From the NCBI GenBank assembly GCA_964599375.1, contig CAZREW010000002.1, forward strand, positions 62,001 through 126,000: DNA of 64,000 bases, read 5' to 3'. The stretch's first letter is position 1, and every line of letters begins with the position of its first letter. Below, piece by piece: positions 1 to 7,544 of this stretch. A program made the position numbers and the translations under genes. The stretch comes from JAUWCL01 sp964599375 (GTDB lineage: Bacteria > Krumholzibacteriota > Krumholzibacteriia > Krumholzibacteriales > Krumholzibacteriaceae). The notes beneath the pieces were generated by a model. That model worked only from the letters and a program-made list of their open reading frames with translations, searched no databases and had not been told where the DNA came from.

Positions 1-617
1 ACGCGCTCCCCGGCAGGACGCCCTTTTCTGACGGGCCAGCGCTGGTATAGATGGACCTCATAGCATTCGCCGTCGGCGTTCTCGGTCTTTACGACGACCT
101 CTGTGACGGCATACTCGCCCTCTTCGGCGATCCAGGTGATCTTCCCGTTGACAGACGGCGGGATCAGGACGCGGTGTTCTATAAGACCCGTTTCCTGTAC
201 TGTTCCGGCCGTTTCGCCACCGTGGACCTCGTCGCCGACTGCGAGGGCGGGCGTGAAGAGCCAGCGCTTCTCGCGGTCGAGCGCCGCCATGTGTATCCCC
301 TTCTGGATATACTGGTCGGAGGTGTCGCGGATCTTTTCCAGCGGGCGCTGGATGCCGTCGTATATCGTTCCGATCAGGCCAGGGCCGAGCTCGACCGAAA
401 GAGGAACCCCTGCCGAGTAGATGTTCGTCCCGGGCGCGAGCCCCGTAGTATCCTCGTATACCTGTATCACGGCCCTCTCGCCGTCGAGCTTGACGATCTC
501 GCCGACCAGGTGGAACTCACCTACCTCGACCAGATCGAGCATCTTCGCTTTCTCCACGCCGCGGGCATGGACCACCGGTCCTACTATCTTGTCGACTTGT
601 CCGATTATCTCAAGCAA
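1..617 (-). CDS. atpA: V-type ATP synthase subunit A (N-terminal part, cut by window edge)
   Basis: Catalytic nucleotide-binding subunit of the V1 head. Only about 205 codons are in the window; the gene runs off the left edge before the P-loop expected near residue 235. The visible protein starts LLEIIGQVDKIVGPVV and contains the N-terminal beta-barrel and the start of the family-specific bulge domain (IQKGIHMAALDREKRW). The start is taken as TTG at 617, which lies 8 bases inside the end of the E gene and places the barrel at the normal distance from the N-terminus; no ATG is available nearby. It is the last visible gene of the H-C-I-K-F-E-A operon, and overlap with atpE suggests translational coupling. 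Confidence 0.9.
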   Translation of the reverse strand, partial: MLEIIGQVDKIVGPVVHARGVEKAKMLDLVEVGEFHLVGEIVKLDGERAVIQVYEDTTGLAPGTNIYSAGVPLSVELGPGLIGTIYDGIQRPLEKIRDTSDQYIQKGIHMAALDREKRWLFTPALAVGDEVHGGETAGTVQETGLIEHRVLIPPSVNGKITWIAEEGEYAVTEVVVKTENADGECYEVHLYQRWPVRKGRPAGER

Positions 618-1269
618 TGCCCGTCTCCCCGCTGTCTTCCGAGTAGAAGACCTCGTCGAATATCACTTTCCTTATATCATCGCGGTACCTGAACATCCGC
701 GCCTCGAATGTATTGTCGTATATCACGTTGCCGCCAGGATGGCCGACCCTCGCCCCGCCCGCCGAGGATTTCTCGAGCGGCCTGGCCTGAAGCGAGCTCA
801 CCGGAGCCGATTCGGCGGCCATGATCTCCCTTATCCTCGGGAATACCTTCTCCTCCAACATGCTCAGGTCCTTGCGGTCCACGTAGACGACAAATGATTT
901 CCCCTCGAGTCCGCGCACGGCCTCGATCACCAGGCCGGTGAGGATGTCGGGATACGCGGCCGTCAAACGTATTCCCGCCAGCGCCTCCTCGACCTTCTTC
1001 GTGATCACGGCGACTACCTCTTCGCGCGCCCTGAGCTTCGCGCGCTTCACCTCGATATTGACGCTCGAGAGGAGGCGCCGACTCTCCATCTTGCCCTTCT
1101 CTTCGGCCTCGTGCATGATCTTCGCCGCCGCCTCGTCCCGGTTCGCCTCGGCCTTGCCGATTATCTCGGCGGCCGTGCTGCGCGCCTTCTCGAGGATCGA
1201 GTCGATCTCCCTTTCGCCGTCCTCTCTTATCTGCTTGCAGATCCTTTCAACCGATTCATTGTCGACCAC
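610..1269 (-). CDS. atpE: V-type ATP synthase subunit E
   Basis: Peripheral stalk subunit that pairs with subunit H/G and anchors the V1 head. The 219-residue protein has a long charged N-terminal helix (roughly residues 1-95, many Glu, Lys, Arg and Ala in coiled-coil spacing) and a C-terminal globular part with the VEEALAGIRLTAAYPDILTG region and a GGNVIYDNTFEARM segment typical of the family's C-terminal end. The length is close to the usual 190-220. Start GTG at 1269 has GGAGC about eight bases upstream. Its 3' end overlaps the start of atpA by 8 bases. Confidence 0.9.
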   Translation of the reverse strand: MVDNESVERICKQIREDGEREIDSILEKARSTAAEIIGKAEANRDEAAAKIMHEAEEKGKMESRRLLSSVNIEVKRAKLRAREEVVAVITKKVEEALAGIRLTAAYPDILTGLVIEAVRGLEGKSFVVYVDRKDLSMLEEKVFPRIREIMAAESAPVSSLQARPLEKSSAGGARVGHPGGNVIYDNTFEARMFRYRDDIRKVIFDEVFYSEDSGETGIA

Positions 1270-1305
1270 TATGAACGCTCCCTGCCGCGCTCCAGGCGCG
1301 CCGCG

Positions 1306-1611
1306 CTATATCTTTATCCCCACCGCCGAATTGACCAGTTCCCTGATCGAGACCCTTCCCTCGACCGGTCCCTCGCGATCGGGGACCTCGATGATGAGAG
1401 GGAATGAGCGCCCGAACATGAATTCCTCGATCTCGTCTCGGATCGTATCGGCTATCCTCTCGGTGATGATGACGATGCCGGTATCACTCGATTCGAACGC
1501 CTTGGCGAGCGCCTCCCTGGCACCATCGGCCGAATCTACGGCCTCGCCCTCGAGCCCGACCAGCTTGAAAGCCGTTACGGTATTCTCGTCCGCTATGACG
1601 TAGAACTTCAT
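1306..1611 (-). CDS. atpF: V-type ATP synthase subunit F
   Basis: Small central-shaft subunit of about 100 residues with a Rossmann-like fold. Family features are the start MKFYVIADENTVTAFKLVG, the central GIVIITERIADTIRDEIEEF stretch and a C-terminal region ending SIRELVNSAVGIKI. The 101-residue length is normal. It lies between the K and E genes with short gaps (36-38 bases), consistent with one operon. The start ATG at 1611 is the only one that gives the complete conserved beta-strand 1. Confidence 0.9.
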   Translation of the reverse strand: MKFYVIADENTVTAFKLVGLEGEAVDSADGAREALAKAFESSDTGIVIITERIADTIRDEIEEFMFGRSFPLIIEVPDREGPVEGRVSIRELVNSAVGIKI

Positions 1612-1649
1612 CGCTCATTCTCTCCGCGTATACCGATCCCGCGACGCGG

Positions 1650-2054
1650 TCAGATCTTGCCGAGGATCATGATCGAGATGATCAGGCCGTAGATCGCGAT
1701 CCCTTCTGCGAGGCCGACGTAGATCAGCGCCCGCGCAGCCAGCTCGGGCTTCTCGCCGATCGCGCCAAGCGCCGCCGAGCCTACGTATGCCACGGCTATG
1801 CCTGCGCCGACGCTGCCGATCGCTGTGGAGAACGCAGCCGCGGCGAAACCCCACGCCGTGATCCTTGCCTGCTCGGGTGTATAGCCGGCGTTCGCGGCAT
1901 GTCCGGTGGAAGTCCCGGGCTGTTGGCCATACACATGCGCCGCCGTCGATACAAGCGTTATCAGAAAAACGATGAACATGGTGGAAAATATCACTGTAGC
2001 CGACAGCGTGATCCACTTCTTCATCTTTCTCCTGCGCTCATGCTGCTCTGACAT
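1650..2054 (-). CDS. atpK: V-type ATP synthase subunit K (proteolipid c ring)
   Basis: Membrane rotor subunit. The last 75 residues form one hairpin: helix 1 AAFSTAIGSVGAGIAVAYVG and helix 2 containing the ion-binding glutamate E117 in GLAEGIAIYGL. It is a single-hairpin type, preceded by an extra N-terminal hydrophobic segment (residues 14-38) that may be a cleaved signal sequence or a third helix. The glutamate is followed by Gly, and helix 1 shows no Gln, so the usual Na+ ligand pattern is absent; proton coupling is inferred. ATG at 2054 has AGGAGA nine bases upstream. An internal ATG at residue 11, also behind AGGAGA, is an alternative start. Confidence 0.9.
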   Translation of the reverse strand: MSEQHERRRKMKKWITLSATVIFSTMFIVFLITLVSTAAHVYGQQPGTSTGHAANAGYTPEQARITAWGFAAAAFSTAIGSVGAGIAVAYVGSAALGAIGEKPELAARALIYVGLAEGIAIYGLIISIMILGKI

Positions 2055-2056
2055 TC

Positions 2057-4066
2057 TCAGGTTCTCCTTTCACTCTTACGGTCCGGATTCCATCCCAGGC
2101 CGATCGGTTTATATGCTGTCCCGCCACCCACAAAGAACTTCCCGAAGAACTCGTAGTACTCCAGTCGGATGGCCTGGATCGTAACGACCATTCCCTCGAG
2201 GGCGATTATCACCGCGTTGCCGATCAGGAATATCAGCACGGTCCAGATCGCCCCGCCACTCTCTTCCTTGACGAGGTCCACCAGGCTGAACACCGCGACG
2301 AACAATCCAGCGTGCGCCAGGGCGAAGGCGGCGACACGTATGAAGGACACGGTATTGCCGAGATACCCCGTGATTATCTCGATGATCTCGACAAACGATT
2401 CCATCACGTATGTGCCCACCCCGGTAGAGAACCTCATCCTCCTCCTGCCGAATATCGCCGCGAGCGGCTCCCTGAGGAAGAAGAGGAAGACAGGCAACAG
2501 GATCCCGAATGTCACCAGCTTTATCGGTATGGGCCTGTTCCTCATGAATATGGCTGCCGCACCAATGCCGCTCCAGTACAGAATGGCGCTGACCAGGCCG
2601 GCATGATCGAAGAATGTGCCCATGAAGTTGCGCACCCTGAGCGTGTTGATCAAGTTGAATATGATCCCGACTGAGATCATCCCCACTCCAAAGAATATGG
2701 CGAACTTGAAGAACCTCCCGATCTCGTGCATCGGTGAGAGCCACAGGTGCGGTATCCACGTCTCCACTCCGAATACGCTCCCGTAGAGAAATCCGAAGAC
2801 GATCGAGGCGAGTCCGCAGTAGAAGCCGAGCTTGCCGACAAGCGTCACACCGTCGCTCCTTCCACTCTTCCTGAAGCCCAGGAGCCATCCGATGATGCTG
2901 ATCACTATTCCGTGGCCGACGTCCCCGAACATCATGCCGAACATGATAAGAAACGAGATCGCCACGAAGAAGGTCGGATCGATGAACTTGTATTCGGGCA
3001 GGCTGTAGCTCGATACGAGCATCTCGAACGGCCTGAAGAACCCGGGGTTCTCAAGCATGACGGGGACCTTCAGCTGGCCGCTTTTGACCCCGGTTATCTC
3101 CTCGGGCGAGATTATCTCCACGATGGCCCGCCCTTTCGCGGCCCTCAATATCTCGTTTTCGACCTCGCGCTTGCGTTTGCTCGGCACCCATCCGGAGAAG
3201 ATGTATGTCTTGCGCGTCTTCTTCAGGTAGCTCTTGACCTTAAGAAGCATGTCGGCGACCCGGAGTGAGCGGTTGAACCCGGTCAGGACGGCGGCGTTTT
3301 CCCGGCTTATCCCGGCCAGATCCGCCTTGAGGTCGTCGATCTGCTCTTCGAGCTTCCTTACCCGCTCCTCCAGCTCCCCGGATACGAGGCCCGCCTCCTC
3401 TTTCGCCTCGGCCCCTGCAGGCATCTCGATATCCTCAAACGCCGCGTCGCGCATGATGCGCTTTATCTTGAGCCTGTCGGTCTTAAGGCCGATAAGCAGG
3501 ATCAGCTCTCTTCCGTCACGCTGCGTCAGCGGGATCACCACTGCGGCGAGCGGGGCGAATTTCTCGCGGATCAGTTCGAGCCCCCCTGCGCTGACATGGC
3601 CGTAATGGACTTCGAGGAAGGTATAGGGAGCCTTTTGGGGAGGAAGGCCGATCGCGGTCAGCGGGGAGATCTCGTTGAGGATGCCCTGCATCCGCTCGAG
3701 GTGCACTTCCAACTCCTTGCGGCGCAGCACTAGCCCGGAGACCCTCTTCTCCATCTCGTCTATCTCTTTCTCCATCTCGTCGAGATCGGTGATCGAGGTC
3801 TCGAGCAGGCCCGTGTCGCCTTCCTCGAGAGGAAGCTCGCGGATATCCAGGTCTTTCATTAGATTGATGACCCTGCTGTACAGCCTGTCTATCCTGGACG
3901 CGGCCCTGCCGGCCTCGAACTGCCTGAGCTCCGTTGCCCACGGCTGAGCGTCATCGAGCTGCACGAGATGGAGGATTCCGAGACGGACGATCGTCTTCGC
4001 GACATCGTCCACCTCGGTCTCGAAGACCATCACGTTTATCTGATGCATCCGTTCGGGCGTGAACAT
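2057..4066 (-). CDS. atpI: V-type ATP synthase subunit I
   Basis: Stator membrane subunit (a-subunit equivalent) that forms the ion half-channels. Of 669 residues, the first 330 are a soluble, largely coiled-coil arm (EMEKEIDEMEKRVSGLVLRR), and the rest holds about seven membrane helices. Conserved features include PTFFVAISFLIMFGMMFGDVGHG at the first helix and the SFIRVAAFALAHAG segment, whose arginine is the essential one facing the c ring. ATG at 4066 has GGAGA six bases upstream. The stop is 2 bases before the K gene start, so the two are probably coupled. Confidence 0.95.
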   Translation of the reverse strand: MFTPERMHQINVMVFETEVDDVAKTIVRLGILHLVQLDDAQPWATELRQFEAGRAASRIDRLYSRVINLMKDLDIRELPLEEGDTGLLETSITDLDEMEKEIDEMEKRVSGLVLRRKELEVHLERMQGILNEISPLTAIGLPPQKAPYTFLEVHYGHVSAGGLELIREKFAPLAAVVIPLTQRDGRELILLIGLKTDRLKIKRIMRDAAFEDIEMPAGAEAKEEAGLVSGELEERVRKLEEQIDDLKADLAGISRENAAVLTGFNRSLRVADMLLKVKSYLKKTRKTYIFSGWVPSKRKREVENEILRAAKGRAIVEIISPEEITGVKSGQLKVPVMLENPGFFRPFEMLVSSYSLPEYKFIDPTFFVAISFLIMFGMMFGDVGHGIVISIIGWLLGFRKSGRSDGVTLVGKLGFYCGLASIVFGFLYGSVFGVETWIPHLWLSPMHEIGRFFKFAIFFGVGMISVGIIFNLINTLRVRNFMGTFFDHAGLVSAILYWSGIGAAAIFMRNRPIPIKLVTFGILLPVFLFFLREPLAAIFGRRRMRFSTGVGTYVMESFVEIIEIITGYLGNTVSFIRVAAFALAHAGLFVAVFSLVDLVKEESGGAIWTVLIFLIGNAVIIALEGMVVTIQAIRLEYYEFFGKFFVGGGTAYKPIGLGWNPDRKSERRT

Positions 4067-4079
4067 GCCTGTCTCCGGT

Positions 4080-5141
4080 TCAGAAAGAGACCCTCAGATG
4101 GCTCTCTATCGCGGCTCGGTCCATCTTATAGACCTTGCCGTTCAGTATCGTGATGAGATTGCGTATCTCCGTACGTTTCAGTATGAGGTACGACAGTATG
4201 GTCCCTATTGTAAAGGGAAAACCTCCCAGGGTGCGCTTCGCCTCCGTTATGAGGTAGTTCCACAGGATTATCTCGAGCAGGTAGAGCTTGCTGAGCTCCT
4301 CGCCCTGGACGAGTATCTCGGAGGCGTTCTTGAACGAACTCTCGAGAGCGAGGTTCAGCACGTCTTTTATCGATTCAGCCTTGAAAGACCGGCGCAGCCT
4401 GTCTGAGGTCATCCTGTAACCTCCGGGGATGTTGTATTCGAAGAGGTCCCCGGTAGGCACGTCGTAATAGAACTTAAGCCTGATCAGCCAGGCTAGGTTC
4501 GTCCTGTCGATCTCTAGCCCGACGAGCCTGCGCGCAATCTCCCGGTCCCTCTTCCCCAACGCCTCGATCTTTTCTTTCAGCCGGCTGTAGTAGTCGATCT
4601 CGAGGTTTATCTCGACCGGGAAGAGTGTCTTCTTCTCCCTGTAGTCATCGATCACCGCGTTGACGGCCTTTAAATAAGGTGTGCCTGAAAGGTATGAGAC
4701 CGCGTCCTCGAGCGAACCGGCCTCGGCGATAGCCTGGTACGGAAGCGAATGGGGCAGTCTCTCTCGCACGAGGTATTTCATCTCGTCGAGGTCGCGGTTT
4801 CCCTCGCGTATCCTCAACGCCGTCTTTAGGTTCTCGATCTCGTATTTCTCGAGGAAATGCGAGACGAGGTCCCTCTCGGCCCCCTTGAGGTCCTTCAGGA
4901 GATCCGAGGTCCACTCGATCTCGCGTTCGAGAAGCAGGCGCTCGGCCACGCGCGGATCGAAGGATATCTCGGGCTGTTCGAATATGTCCCTGTATATGGT
5001 GTCCGATAGGGCCGTGTAGAATTCGGCGAGGTCTCGGGCCTCGGCAAGCCTGTCGATCTGAGCCGGGGCCAGCAGCGTGCTGAGCCTGGCCCGGACCTTG
5101 GCGTTGACGAGAGAATACTTACTTACGGGTCTGAATATCAT
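4080..5141 (-). CDS. atpC: V-type ATP synthase subunit C
   Basis: Funnel-shaped helical subunit (AC39/V0d type) that links the central shaft to the c ring. The protein of about 353 residues is all-helical with the family pattern KYSLVNAKVRARLSTLLAP at the N-terminus, FLEKYEIENLKTALRIREGN in the first repeat, and NYLITEAKRTLGGFPFTIGT and YLILKRTEIRNLITILNGK in the last. The reading frame is open further upstream to 5216, but those 25 residues (Arg and Ser rich) do not resemble the family. ATG at 5141 is chosen because it yields the normal N-terminus and lies 31 bases after the preceding gene. Confidence 0.9.
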   Translation of the reverse strand: MIFRPVSKYSLVNAKVRARLSTLLAPAQIDRLAEARDLAEFYTALSDTIYRDIFEQPEISFDPRVAERLLLEREIEWTSDLLKDLKGAERDLVSHFLEKYEIENLKTALRIREGNRDLDEMKYLVRERLPHSLPYQAIAEAGSLEDAVSYLSGTPYLKAVNAVIDDYREKKTLFPVEINLEIDYYSRLKEKIEALGKRDREIARRLVGLEIDRTNLAWLIRLKFYYDVPTGDLFEYNIPGGYRMTSDRLRRSFKAESIKDVLNLALESSFKNASEILVQGEELSKLYLLEIILWNYLITEAKRTLGGFPFTIGTILSYLILKRTEIRNLITILNGKVYKMDRAAIESHLRVSF

Positions 5142-5172
5142 CGTGCTGTCTCTGAAACGGTCGGGGCCGCCG

Positions 5173-5484
5173 TCAGGTTCCCTTGACGATATCGAGCGCC
5201 TTGAGCGCGGCGGCATCGATACGCGCCGCCTTGCTGGCGAGCAGCTCCTCGCTGCCTCCTTTTACCGCGTCGATCTGGCGCCTGCGCTCTTCCTCGGCTT
5301 CCCTGCGATATTTCTCGACGAGTTCCAGGGACTCCTGGACCGCTCCGTGTCGTCCCTTGTCGACGACGTCTTTTGCCTGCGCCTCTGCGTCGCGCACTAT
5401 CTTCTGCGCCTCCGCGCGGGCGTTCTCGACCGCCTCGCGGACCTCGGTCTCGGTCTCCATTATCTGCTTAACTATCTCTTTCAA
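5173..5484 (-). CDS. atpH: V-type ATP synthase subunit H (peripheral stalk)
   Basis: A 103-residue, almost wholly helical, Glu, Lys and Ala rich protein (EAVENARAEAQKIVRDAEAQ) that forms the peripheral stalk coiled coil with subunit E. It is the first gene of the ATPase operon, which fits archaeal and Thermus-like orders. Start is TTG at 5484 with GGAG five bases upstream; no in-frame ATG exists before residue 9. A sigma70-like promoter ends about 50 bases upstream. Confidence 0.85.
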   Translation of the reverse strand: MKEIVKQIMETETEVREAVENARAEAQKIVRDAEAQAKDVVDKGRHGAVQESLELVEKYRREAEEERRRQIDAVKGGSEELLASKAARIDAAALKALDIVKGT

Positions 5485-5536
5485 GACCGCTCCAAGTCAT
5501 TGAATTTCAGCAAGTCCTGACAGTGAATATTGGGAG

Positions 5537-5565
5537 AGTATAAAGGAGGGTGACAGGGGTGTCAA
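5537..5565 (-). promoter_or_regulatory. Sigma70-type promoter of the V-ATPase operon
   Basis: On the minus strand TTGACA (5565-5560), a 17-base spacer and TATACT (5542-5537). The -35 is a perfect consensus and the -10 has five of six. It sits in the 105-base gap between the DUF3524 gene and atpH and points at atpH, giving a leader of roughly 45 bases. Confidence 0.8.
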
Positions 5566-5589
5566 CCGGCTAAAGGGTGTTTATCGGCC

Positions 5590-6699
5590 TTAGAAAGAGG
5601 CTATCGCGGCGAGCCTGTCGTCGTACACGCCGGCCAACTCCCCCCAGTCGTAGCGGCTGACGTGATCGCGCAGGACAGAAGGAGGTACCTGCGGCCAGTT
5701 CTTCAGGATCATGCGCAGCCTCGCTGTCAGGCCATCCAGGCCGTCGTACAGGAAGAGCAGACGGGATAGTTCGGGGACATGCTCGGGAAAGGCCAGCCTG
5801 CGGGGAAGCAGCGCATGGCACCGGCAGTACATCCCCTGGACGGCGCTCACGCCGAAAAAGTCATGGTTCGATGTGATCGGGAGTATGTCGGCGCGCCAGA
5901 GCCACCGGGCGTATCCCGCGAAATCCTCCACGTAGCCGAAATGCAGTATCCTGCTCTCCAGGCGAACCTTCGCGTCGTCGAATATGCCCGGGTACCTCGC
6001 GAATGACTCCCCCAGGACCGCCACTTCGAAACCTAATCCCTCGCCTGCCAGCTTGAAAAGGGCTTCGAAGAAATCCTCCGGGTTCTTGTCGTACTCCCAG
6101 CGGTGGTTCCAGAGTATCAGGGGCGGGTTTATCGAAAGGCGCTCCTCCCTGAACCGATCCAGTGCGGCGAGGTCCACGCCAAGCGGAAGGACCGAGCTCT
6201 TTTCACGTATCCTTTCAATCGATCCGTTCTCGTTGTGATCTGGAAACTGGCCGAGCAGCCGCGGCAGTTCCGACAGGAACGAATCGTGGTGGTACCGGGA
6301 GTTGAACAGTACCGCGTCGGCCGCCAGCGCGGACGAGTAGTTGATGAAACCGTAGTGGACGTCGCGCCAGAGGCCCGGGTCGGGATCATCGCCGGACCAC
6401 GGATACGAAAGCTGGTTCTCGTGAAAGTATATTGCCGCCGGCGTCCCGGCCGTCTTTTCCCGAGTCAGCGAGAGAAAAGTCGTCAGGTCGAGCATGTCGG
6501 TGGCGAGTATCAGGTCGGGGGCGTGCCCCTCTTCGACAAAGCGCCTCGCCAGCGTGACGGCCCCTCCATGCATCCTCCACTTCCAGTGACGCCCATCGAG
6601 CCCGAGGATCCCGACATCATGGGAGGAGCGCTCCGCGTACTCCCTGGCCCATGCCTTATGTGAGCCGGTCAGGAAAGGTTCGACGATCAGGATCTTCAT
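5590..6699 (-). CDS. DUF3524 glycosyltransferase, tRNA-queuosine alpha-mannosyltransferase-like
   Basis: A 369-residue GT-B type glycosyltransferase. The N-terminal half is the DUF3524 domain: MKILIVEPFLTGSHKAWA at the start, HWKWRMHGGAVTLARRF, ATDMLDLTTFLSL and YFHENQLSYPW. The C-terminal half carries the glycosyltransferase group 1 fold with HRWEYDKNPEDFFEAL and ISTS-like donor-site residues (LPITSNHDFFGVSAVQGMYC). Vertebrate members (GTDC1/QTMAN) put mannose on queuosine in tRNA-Asp; the bacterial substrate is not established. It is the last gene of the MBL-YyaL-HIT-Bcp set, 7 bases after bcp. No queuosine synthesis genes are visible in the window. Confidence 0.8.
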   Translation of the reverse strand: MKILIVEPFLTGSHKAWAREYAERSSHDVGILGLDGRHWKWRMHGGAVTLARRFVEEGHAPDLILATDMLDLTTFLSLTREKTAGTPAAIYFHENQLSYPWSGDDPDPGLWRDVHYGFINYSSALAADAVLFNSRYHHDSFLSELPRLLGQFPDHNENGSIERIREKSSVLPLGVDLAALDRFREERLSINPPLILWNHRWEYDKNPEDFFEALFKLAGEGLGFEVAVLGESFARYPGIFDDAKVRLESRILHFGYVEDFAGYARWLWRADILPITSNHDFFGVSAVQGMYCRCHALLPRRLAFPEHVPELSRLLFLYDGLDGLTARLRMILKNWPQVPPSVLRDHVSRYDWGELAGVYDDRLAAIASF

Positions 6700-6706
6700 A
6701 TCGCCG

Positions 6707-7171
6707 TCACATCAGCTCCTCGAGGTCCGAGAGCACCTCGGCGGCGTGCGAGGGCGGCTTCACCTTCGGGTAGACCTTCGCTATCCTGCCCCCCGGGTCC
6801 ACAAGATATGACATCCTCACTATACCCATGTACTCCCGGCCCGCCATCTTCTTTTTCTGCCAGGCCCCGTACTTCTGTATCATCCCTGCGCTCTCGTCCG
6901 AGAGCAGGGTGAACGGCAGCCTGTGCTTATCGGCGAAGCCGCGGTGGCTCTTCACCGAGTCTTTGCTCACCCCGAGGACCACCGCTCCGATCTTCCCGAA
7001 ATCGGACCAGTAGTCCCTTATCGCGCAGGCTTCTTTCGTGCACCCCGGAGTGTTGTCCTTGGGATAGAAGTATATCAGCACCCACCTGCCCGCATAATCT
7101 GACAGCTTGTGCATCTTCCCGTCCTGGTCGGGCAGATCGAACGCCGGCGCCTTCGTTCCGATATCAAGCAT
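6707..7171 (-). CDS. bcp: Thioredoxin-dependent peroxiredoxin, PrxQ/BCP type
   Basis: Reduces hydrogen peroxide and organic peroxides in the cytoplasm. The 154-residue protein has the full PrxQ signature FYPKDNTPGCTKEACAIRD with peroxidatic C44 and resolving C49 five residues later, the alpha2-type atypical two-cysteine arrangement. It continues with VLGVSKDSVKSHRGFADKH and the arginine in GIVRMSYLVDPGG. ATG at 7171 overlaps the stop of the upstream HIT gene by 8 bases, so expression is probably coupled. No signal peptide is visible. Confidence 0.95.
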   Translation of the reverse strand: MLDIGTKAPAFDLPDQDGKMHKLSDYAGRWVLIYFYPKDNTPGCTKEACAIRDYWSDFGKIGAVVLGVSKDSVKSHRGFADKHRLPFTLLSDESAGMIQKYGAWQKKKMAGREYMGIVRMSYLVDPGGRIAKVYPKVKPPSHAAEVLSDLEELM

Positions 7172-7544
7172 CGCTTTCCTCCTTCGAGATATCCTTCCTC
7201 GTGAAGACCTCGCTCCTGCCGCGCGGCGGCTCCCCTCCCATCGGGACTACGTGTATGTGAGCGTGCATGACCGTCTGGCCTGAGGAACGCCCGATATTTA
7301 TGCCAATCTTGTACCCGCCCGGAGAATACTCCCTGTCAAGCATGTCCCTGACCTTCTTTATGAGGTCGAAGCACGCGGCGACCTCCCCGTCGGTGAGGTC
7401 GAAGAACGACGCGGTGTGCCGCTTCGGCATAACCAGAGAATGCCCCGGCCTGACGGGGTACTTGTCAGGGATGGCCGCAGCCAGTTCGTTCTCGAATATT
7501 ACTTCTCCAGGTGTGCAGAACGGGCACCCTTTTTCATCCATCAT
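7164..7544 (-). CDS. HIT family nucleotide-binding hydrolase
   Basis: Histidine-triad protein of about 126 residues. It starts MMDEKGCPFCTPGEVIFENE; the CPFC pair is a common zinc-binding opening in this family. It carries RPGHSLVMPKRHTASFFDL and the catalytic triad HAHIHVVP near residue 100. Likely a dinucleotide or nucleoside phosphoramidate hydrolase. Two adjacent ATGs (7544, 7541) lie directly behind GGAGAAGG inside the last codons of yyaL; either may be used. The reading frame is open further upstream, but that part does not resemble the family. Confidence 0.9.
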   Translation of the reverse strand: MMDEKGCPFCTPGEVIFENELAAAIPDKYPVRPGHSLVMPKRHTASFFDLTDGEVAACFDLIKKVRDMLDREYSPGGYKIGINIGRSSGQTVMHAHIHVVPMGGEPPRGRSEVFTRKDISKEESDA

